NCBI GenBank assembly: GCA_916613615.1
Contig: OU744737.1
Location: forward strand, 5,724,001 to 5,788,000
Length of the DNA stretch: 64,000 nt
From: Steromphala cineraria
Lineage: Eukaryota > Mollusca > Gastropoda > Trochida > Trochidae
Reading direction: 5' to 3'
Positions within the stretch are counted from its first letter, which is position 1. Every line of letters starts with the position of its first letter. Below are positions 57,491-64,000 of this stretch, one piece after another. The translations under genes were made by a program, and so were the position numbers. The notes under the pieces are model-generated. The model was not told where the DNA came from, made no database searches, and saw nothing but the letters and a program-made list of their open reading frames with translations.

Positions 57491-58767
57491 AAAATTTACA
57501 CTGATAGATTTGATCCATTTTAATAACAATAATTTGTGTGCATTCAACAATACTTATTTTAGAACTGAGATCAAATTGCAAAACGTCATTGCCTTTGCCT
57601 TAAAGTTCTCTTTCCAATGAGCCTGTCAACGTGTTCATAGCTTTTATAGTAAGAACGCTACATGAAGAACAGTTTTTACTACGCTTCTTACTATAAATCC
57701 CTTATATGGCTTTCCTTATAAGGAAGATTTGTGTATCATTACGCGTGTGAAAGAGCGCCCCTTTCATTGTTTAAAAGCTATGCGCCTGTGTCATGTTTTC
57801 CCCCATTGTACACTGGAATGTCAAGTCAGTGCAGTCACCTTGAGATATAACTGCTTAGTTTTTAGCAATATTGCTTATTAGCCTTTGTTTACTTTCATAG
57901 TAAACGAAATTGAGAGGCTCAGTGCATCCCTTTTCTAATTTCCTTCAAACCAATAACCCAATGATTACATCTCAGAAAGAATATTTCATTATTTTTCTTG
58001 CACATCTTTTCTAAGATCTGAACCGCTCTTTAGTATTTCTATGCTAAGATTCCTCTATTTGAAAATATAAGGATTATGTTTATGCACTTCTCCCTAAAGG
58101 AGTCGTCAATGAGTTCATTCATGGATTGGAGAGACCGTATAGTCTTACATTGCAAAGCAGGATGCATGCTTTTCTCGCAAAAGACGGGCATTGACGCGCT
58201 CCAACACATATTGCTAGGCTTTGCTTCGGTTTGTGGAGTTGAAAATTGATTAAAATTGGTTAAGTTTGATAAATTTGGCTCTGATTATTACATTTTTCAT
58301 GTTTTTTATGCTGCCAATTTGTCACTATGTATTTCTTGGCTCTGTAAATAAGGATGTGGCAGCTAGAAATCGTATTTTCGAGCTAAAACAACACACCAAA
58401 GAGCTCGAAATGGTCAAAAGCACATTCTGACCTAAAAGAACACATCAAAAAGCTCAAAACGCCCAAAAGCAACCCCCCTACATGACTCCCTACAATGAAT
58501 TTATTCTTGCATTCGCGATTTTTTGTTTTGCCTTCATGAATCTAAAGTATTAGTGCTAAAATTCCATTCAAAGCACAGGGAGCTTCGTGGTCTAGTGCTA
58601 AAAGCTTTTGGCCCTGAATCCAAAGTGCTAACTTTTAGGGTTCAAAACCCGCTTCAGGCAACAAACTTTTGCAGATCAAACTAAAAACTTGTTATTTTCT
58701 TTTGCTTAGCTAGAACATCTTTTGGTCACATTACAGTTAAATGGCATAAAATACTTACAGCCCTAGT
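57491..58767. other. No gene seen
   Basis: AT-rich. A segment at 58580-58660 (TTCGTGGTCTAGTGCTAAAA and GGGTTCAAAACCCGC) resembles A- and B-box words of a tRNA-derived SINE, but no full cloverleaf is evident. Confidence 0.35.
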
Positions 58768-58995
58768 TAAGTATTGTAACTAATAGGTAGATTAATTGGA
58801 TGCATAATTTCGAGATTTGAGATTACGTATTTGAGATTAGTTTTCCATAAAATCAAGCATTTTAGAGATATTATGCATAAATGGATATATTTGCAAGTCC
58901 AGTGATGAGATATGAACTTCAATCAGCATATTAGATATTTTGTAGCTTATCAAAACCAAATACAATTTTAAGAAAGATACTCTGTGTCACTTTAC
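58768..58995. repeat. ACACAGAGTAT MITE, right part only (copy 3)
   Basis: It matches 37373-37600, including GATACTCTGTGTCACTTTA at the right end and the shared flank GCCAAAATGGGG. The left 270 bases are absent. It marks the left edge of the segmental duplication. Confidence 0.85.
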
Positions 58996-59248
58996 GCCAA
59001 AATGGGGTCAGTGGTTATTGCTAGATATTTGATAATTTCTTTTACAACTATGCATAAGTGTTACATTGATGATGAGATGTTTGAAAATAATACATTTGGC
59101 AATGTCATGATTTTCACAATAAAGAAGTTGTTATCCAGAAAGTCTTGGTAAGCTTGTACATAGATAATGTAGAAATATTAGCCCTTATTGGAAAAAGCTG
59201 CTTGGTAGCTTCGGAGGATTTTCAAGTTTGAAACAGTTTCTTTCCAGA

Positions 59249-61273
59249 AAGTTACGACAGCACTGGTGTGGACTACTGGCACTCCTGTTGACGTCTGCAT
59301 TGATATACGTCGTCGTCTACCATATTGAAGATGATGTCAGAAACATTTACCTCTCCATGCGTGTCAGTGCCTCCTACATGTTTGTTCCTGAACCTACAGA
59401 TTCATCCCCAGTCGACTGTAGCGCACTTTTTAATGGCAAGAAAAGTGAAATCCTAAAAGCTAGCCTTTCCAAAGAAGATCCATCACTTGGCGGTGTACCG
59501 ACCCCTGGACAATCATGTGATAATTTCAAAAAGAGGCGGAAATATATTTTTAGTGTGACTCCAGAAGAGTCTGATTTTCCAATAGCTTTCAGTCTTCTGG
59601 TTTATAAAAACAGTCACCAAGTTGAGAGACTGCTACGTGCAGTGTACCGACCCAGCAATATCTATTGTATTCATGTTGACCTCAAATCGGCGGCCATCTT
59701 GGAGGAGATGAAACGGCTTGTTGACTGTTTTGACAATGTTTTCCTCTCCTCCCGTCAAATCAACGTACACTGGGGAGAGTTCTCTGTGCTGGAGCCCGAG
59801 CTTGTGTGCATGGAGGACTTGATGAAATCCAGCACTAGGTGGCGCTACTTCATCAATCTGACAGGTCAGGAATACCCGCTGAAAACCAACTGGCAGCTGG
59901 TGCAGATTCTGAAGGCATACCATGGTGCCAACGATGTCTCCGGAACAGTTGCAAGGTAAAGATGACAATCTCTGGTGGAAATTCTTCAAGGTTGTACTCA
60001 ACAATAACAATAATTGATAATAAGTCAGACTGATATAAAAGCAAAGAATCGCTCTTGATTATCTCCAATAGATTTATGACAGTTACAGAAATCTAACATG
60101 ACAATAAGGAAAAACATGTTTTGGTATAATCAAACTTTTTATTCTATTAAAGCTACATTTCAACATAAATCCTAATGTCAGAGTCAAAGTTCTGGTGTAG
60201 ATTCATCATCATCATCATCATAATTATAATTTCAGATACAGCGAGAATATACGCAGGTTTTGGCGAGCAGGCTCGGTCCCACACAACCTCACTCCTGTTA
60301 TCGGCTCCGTCCATGTTGTCGTCAACCGCCATTTTGTCAACTTCTCCGTCAATGACCCGATAGCAAGAGACTTCCGGGAATGGCTAAAACACACCGAGAT
60401 CCCAGATGAGACATACTCTCCCACCCTCAACTTCAACCCCAAGCTTAGGATACCTGGAACTTTTAAAGGTAAAGAGGGAATGTAGAAAGAAATTTATATC
60501 CAGAAAATACTTTTGATTTTATGAATAAATAAGAAGTGCAAAGACCCAGAGCAAAGTCCATGCCTTAATTGGCTCTGTAAAGATAATTTTTAGGTTTTTT
60601 TAATTTGTGGCATTCTTGCATGTCAAAACACCAATAATAAAGATATTATTCAAAAGTTCTTCCTCAATTTTTCAAAAGAGGACAATTACATGACAATTAT
60701 TAGTTTCAAAACAAAAGCAAAACATCTACATTGAAACATCACTCAAAAATTGCCTTTCTGGGGGAGACGTCAAACTGTCTTATGTGTACCTCAATGAAAC
60801 TTGATATCTGAATCAATAAACATGCAAAGATGTGCCTTTTGAGGTTTACAACTATTTTGGATACACATGTATATGTTTAGTGATTTTTTAAATGTTTGAG
60901 TTATTTGGGACCAAAGTGATTTTCCAACAGTTGATGTTCTAACATCTTATTCTGAACAGGTGCCCCAAGAGAAGAACCGTTCCTCGCCCGCTACAAGAAC
61001 TGGGATCACGGTCTCCTGTTCTTCAAGGACGACTGTCAAGGTCGGTACCATCGAGAGATTTGCATTCTGGGAGCAGGAGACTTGCCGTCACTTGTTGAAC
61101 GTAAACATCTTTTTGCAAACAAGCTCGAGGAAGACTTCCAGCCTTCTGCCTACAACTGTCTGGAGCAATGGTATGTCAACATGACACTGGCTGAACAACG
61201 GGACCAGAGAGATTTCGATACAAGTTTCTACAGTGAGCTAGATTTTGTTTTAAATCAGGTTGGTGCAAGATAG
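59249..61273 (+). CDS. GCNT-like glycosyltransferase, copy 2; start codon lost relative to copy 1
   Basis: Exons 59249-59955, 60236-60468 and 60960-61273 correspond exactly to copy 1, with the same splice sites and no internal stop or frameshift. At 59249-59251 the copy 1 ATG is AAG. The next in-frame ATG (59357-59359) would remove the membrane anchor. Other protein differences are few: in exon 1 Phe-to-Leu beside the lost Met, Leu-to-Phe twice and Gly-to-Arg; in exon 2 Phe297 (copy 1 numbering) is Ser, three residues after the presumed catalytic Glu294. Exon 3 is identical. Either an upstream coding exon supplies the start through the AG just before this point, or the copy makes a non-anchored product, or it is becoming a pseudogene. 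The start coordinate is therefore a homology boundary, not a proven initiation site. Confidence 0.75.
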
Positions 61274-61753
61274 CAATTATGTCTTGTGGTTTGAAAACAT
61301 GTGATACAAAAACTTGTTTCTGCAACCGTCTGGAGCAATGGTACGTCAACATGACACTGGCTGAACAACGTGGCCAGAGAGATTTCGATACAAGCTTCTA
61401 CAGTAAGCTAGATTTTGTTTTAAATCAGGTTGGTGAAAGATAGCAATTATGTCTTGTGATTTGAAAACATGTGATACAAAAACTTGATTCCACAACTGTC
61501 TGGAGCAAAGTTATGTCAACATGACATCAGCCAAACAACGTGGCAAGAGGAATTTGGACATAAGCTTCTACGGTAAGCTAGATTTTGTTCACCAGGTTGG
61601 TGCAAGATAACAGAAACTTTGTGGGATGTCAAAATGAAAATATTTCACAAGTGTCTGGGACAATTTTATGTCACAATGTTATCAGGCAAACTACATGGGC
61701 AAAGAGAGTTTGACACACACTACTACAGTAAGCTAGAATTTAATCTAAAGTAG
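61158..61753 (+). repeat. Tandem duplicates of the terminal GCNT-like exon segment, copy 2
   Basis: Same four-unit arrangement as 40921-41516, shifted by 20,237 and apparently unchanged, so it arose before the duplication or was homogenised after it. Confidence 0.85.
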
Positions 61754-64000
61754 GGTTAGGAACAAAGAAGAGGTAGACATGCAAGATTGCAGTGTATCCA
61801 TAAAGTATCTACCAAATGAGGAAGAAATGAAGAACCTGATGATCATCATTGACAACCTTTAAGATAAGGCACCCAAATTGACCAATCCTAGTTCTTCAAG
61901 ATCATGAAGTATTCAGTTTGTCAGTGACGTTATTTACTTTTCTCGTAACACCAAAGCAATGATGATATTGTAATGCTGAGGAATATATGGATGACAACTT
62001 CTTTGTTCATTGTATGCGATGTTTCGACACAGATTCTTGAGGATATTGTGTTGCCATGGCAATGAAATTGTGCTTCCACCTATTGTGAATAATTGAACTA
62101 TTTCAATTTCCGCATCGAGTTGAAGCGGATATTTTTAAGCACAAATGATAATTGTTGTTTTTGTAAATTGCGTGAATTTGGAACTGTTTGAATGATTAAA
62201 GATGAGACTTTTCAAGGTGACAGAGTTTGACATCAGTAACTCCACATCCTTCTGCACATTCATTTGGGTTTTATTGTCTCCTGTACTTACAGATTACTGG
62301 CAGGCACGTGAAGGCAGGTTGCAAATCAAACAGCTGCTATTGGTCCACCAGGTAGGAGTATGAGTGGACAATTGTTTCAGTTATGTTCAAACCTGTATCT
62401 CATTCATTGACGCATTTTTTTGTAAATCCTTATTGTCAGTGTGAAGTTTCATTAAGTGGCAAGTATACTTTCCAGTCTGTGAAGAAATGATGGTTGCATG
62501 TTATATATTTATTTCCGTTTATTTATGTTGTGGTAAATCTTCATAATAAAATATAAATGACAAAAATATATGTTGACTTGTACTTCATGAGAGAAGATTG
62601 CCTATATATTTTCAGCCAATAATCATTGAGGAGCCTTACACAAAATATTTTCTTCCATTAATGCCGGCACTGCTGCTTTTGTAAGAAGGAAGTTCATTGG
62701 CTGGTTGTTTGTAGAGTTGAACAAAGCATTTGACTTGATAGTCTAGGGTATTGGAGGAGCTTGGCGGATGTAAATACTGATTATGTAAAGGATATTAACC
62801 TCTCCCTAGGGTTTGGTTGAAAATGTAATCATGAGGGTGAGGGGAAACCCGCGGGCCAGAGGTCCAAGACTTTCCCCGACCCCGAATATAAGGCAAAGGA
62901 AAGGACGACAAATTCAGTCAATATATTGAAAAAAATTAAACTCGGAAAGTATCGCACAAACGCAGCCATTTATTGCGAGCTGCCTGCTTAACAGCACGCT
63001 CTTCGTGTAGGACATTAAAAATACTCCTTGCATACAATTTTTGAATCAAATATTAATATATATATATCCTTCATATTGCTTTTTGCAAAGCATAGAGCAA
63101 CATCCCCCATCTTTTAGCATCTTTTGCTACAAAATTGTTTTCCCACTGTTTATGTTGGTTTATGAGTTAGATAAAACATGACCTATTGGCATTATTGAAA
63201 AGTCTGCCCTCCTCCCTCGGGAAATACCTTTGGGCATTGGGCATACTTTTAAATAATGCCCGCGGGTCATGTTTCATCCTACACATATATGATACACATT
63301 ATTTACTTTTAATTTATGAAATATAGACAAGCAGAACAATGAACCATTGGTTACAAATAAATCTGCATGATCTGTTTTTAAGTTTTTAATGACAAACATG
63401 TTTTCATTATACACATAAACATACTTTTGACATTTGTTTCGGATAAACCATTTTCTGTTCTAGAAATGAGAACAAGACTCCTTGATATCTTTAAATAGTT
63501 TAATTTTGTAATCTGAGAAAGAGGATGAACATATACCTGTGCAGTGACCTCCATTTTTATGTACATTTCGTCAAATACTAGCATCTTGACAACTATTTAC
63601 ATGTGCAGATATGTGCTGCTTGCTTTACAGCTATTTACACAAGCTCATAAACAGCATTGTGTCCTGAATTCTCTCCCCATAGAGGTAACCCAAGTCATAA
63701 AATGCGGATCCAACCTCTGTTGATATAAGCAAAGTTCTTGGGTTTTATGTGGGTTCTCCTTGCAGCAAACATTTGCACAAAAAACACCCTGAAAATATTC
63801 AACCAATGAAAACACTTGTTGCATGGAAAGCTTGCTTGTTGTCATAAAAAGCTTTTGCCATGATTCAGTCACAAAACTACATTAAACTATGTTTGCCAAG
63901 AGTGAGCAAGTTATTGTTTAACTCCACTCGGGAAATATTTCAACAGTAAGCAGCATTTATGTCAACAAGACCCAAAGTGTAAAGTGCATATTCGGATAAA
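61754..64000. other. 3' flank of GCNT-like copy 2; no further gene
   Basis: Repeats 41517-43763 almost base for base, including the foldback arm near 61971. No gene recognised. Confidence 0.5.

Larger units (their letters stand above)
58768..64000. repeat. Segmental duplication, copy 2 (right member)
   Basis: Co-linear with 37373-43763 apart from 59095-59196 and small indels, the largest being a 46-bp tandem unit lost or gained in intron 1 (copy 1 has two ATAGATTTATGACA units near 39790-39850, copy 2 one). It continues past the window edge. Confidence 0.92.

Noticed and set aside
58575..58665. tRNA-like segment with GGTCTAGTGC and GGGTTCAAAACCC
   Set aside because: A-box and B-box resemblance only. 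The acceptor and anticodon stems do not form convincingly.

Overview
This is animal nuclear DNA. It is AT-rich, has spliced genes with GT/AG introns, and is full of transposon relics, foldback elements and satellites. The gene content (expanded GT14 branching glycosyltransferases, a LINE with an apurinic-type endonuclease, a Rex/Babar-like LINE fragment, an intact piggyBac transposase) suggests a marine invertebrate, most likely a mollusc. That placement is inference; no rRNA, mitochondrial or marker gene is present.

Layout. (1) 1-1.75 kb: first coding exon of a GCNT-like glycosyltransferase on the minus strand, running off the left edge. (2) 1.75-12.7 kb: no convincing gene; several MITE families, foldback hairpins and a short tandem repeat. 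(3) 12.7-21.8 kb: three tandem arrays, a (T/C)ATTG pentanucleotide array, a 34-bp minisatellite of about 3.5 kb and a 32-bp minisatellite of about 2.4 kb. (4) 21.8-28.1 kb: MITEs and CGAATAGACGCCGG-type repeats. (5) 28.1-34.5 kb: a nearly full-length minus-strand LINE with a frameshifted ORF1, and an ORF2 (endonuclease plus reverse transcriptase) carrying one in-frame stop and a 2A-like motif near its N terminus. (6) 37.4-43.8 kb and 58.8-64 kb: two copies of a segmental duplication, each carrying a three-exon GCNT-like gene. (7) Between them, 44-57 kb is dominated by a piggyBac family.

The most striking object is a 10,122-bp piggyBac element at 46651-56772. It is bounded by TTAA duplications and by CCCTTACGATGCGG terminal inverted repeats. 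Its intact 659-residue transposase sits in the middle, and each roughly 4-kb arm is built largely of satellite-like tandem repeats with higher-order periodicity. A truncated second copy of its left end lies head-to-head with it at 43998-45242, and diverged versions of the same repeat unit lie just outside its right end.

The two plus-strand GCNT-like genes are near-identical downstream of exon 1 but differ by about 3% in exon 1. The second copy has lost the ATG that starts the first. All three GCNT-like copies share the exon 1 splice phase, so they are paralogues with the same gene structure, expected to act as Golgi type II membrane enzymes that branch O-glycans.
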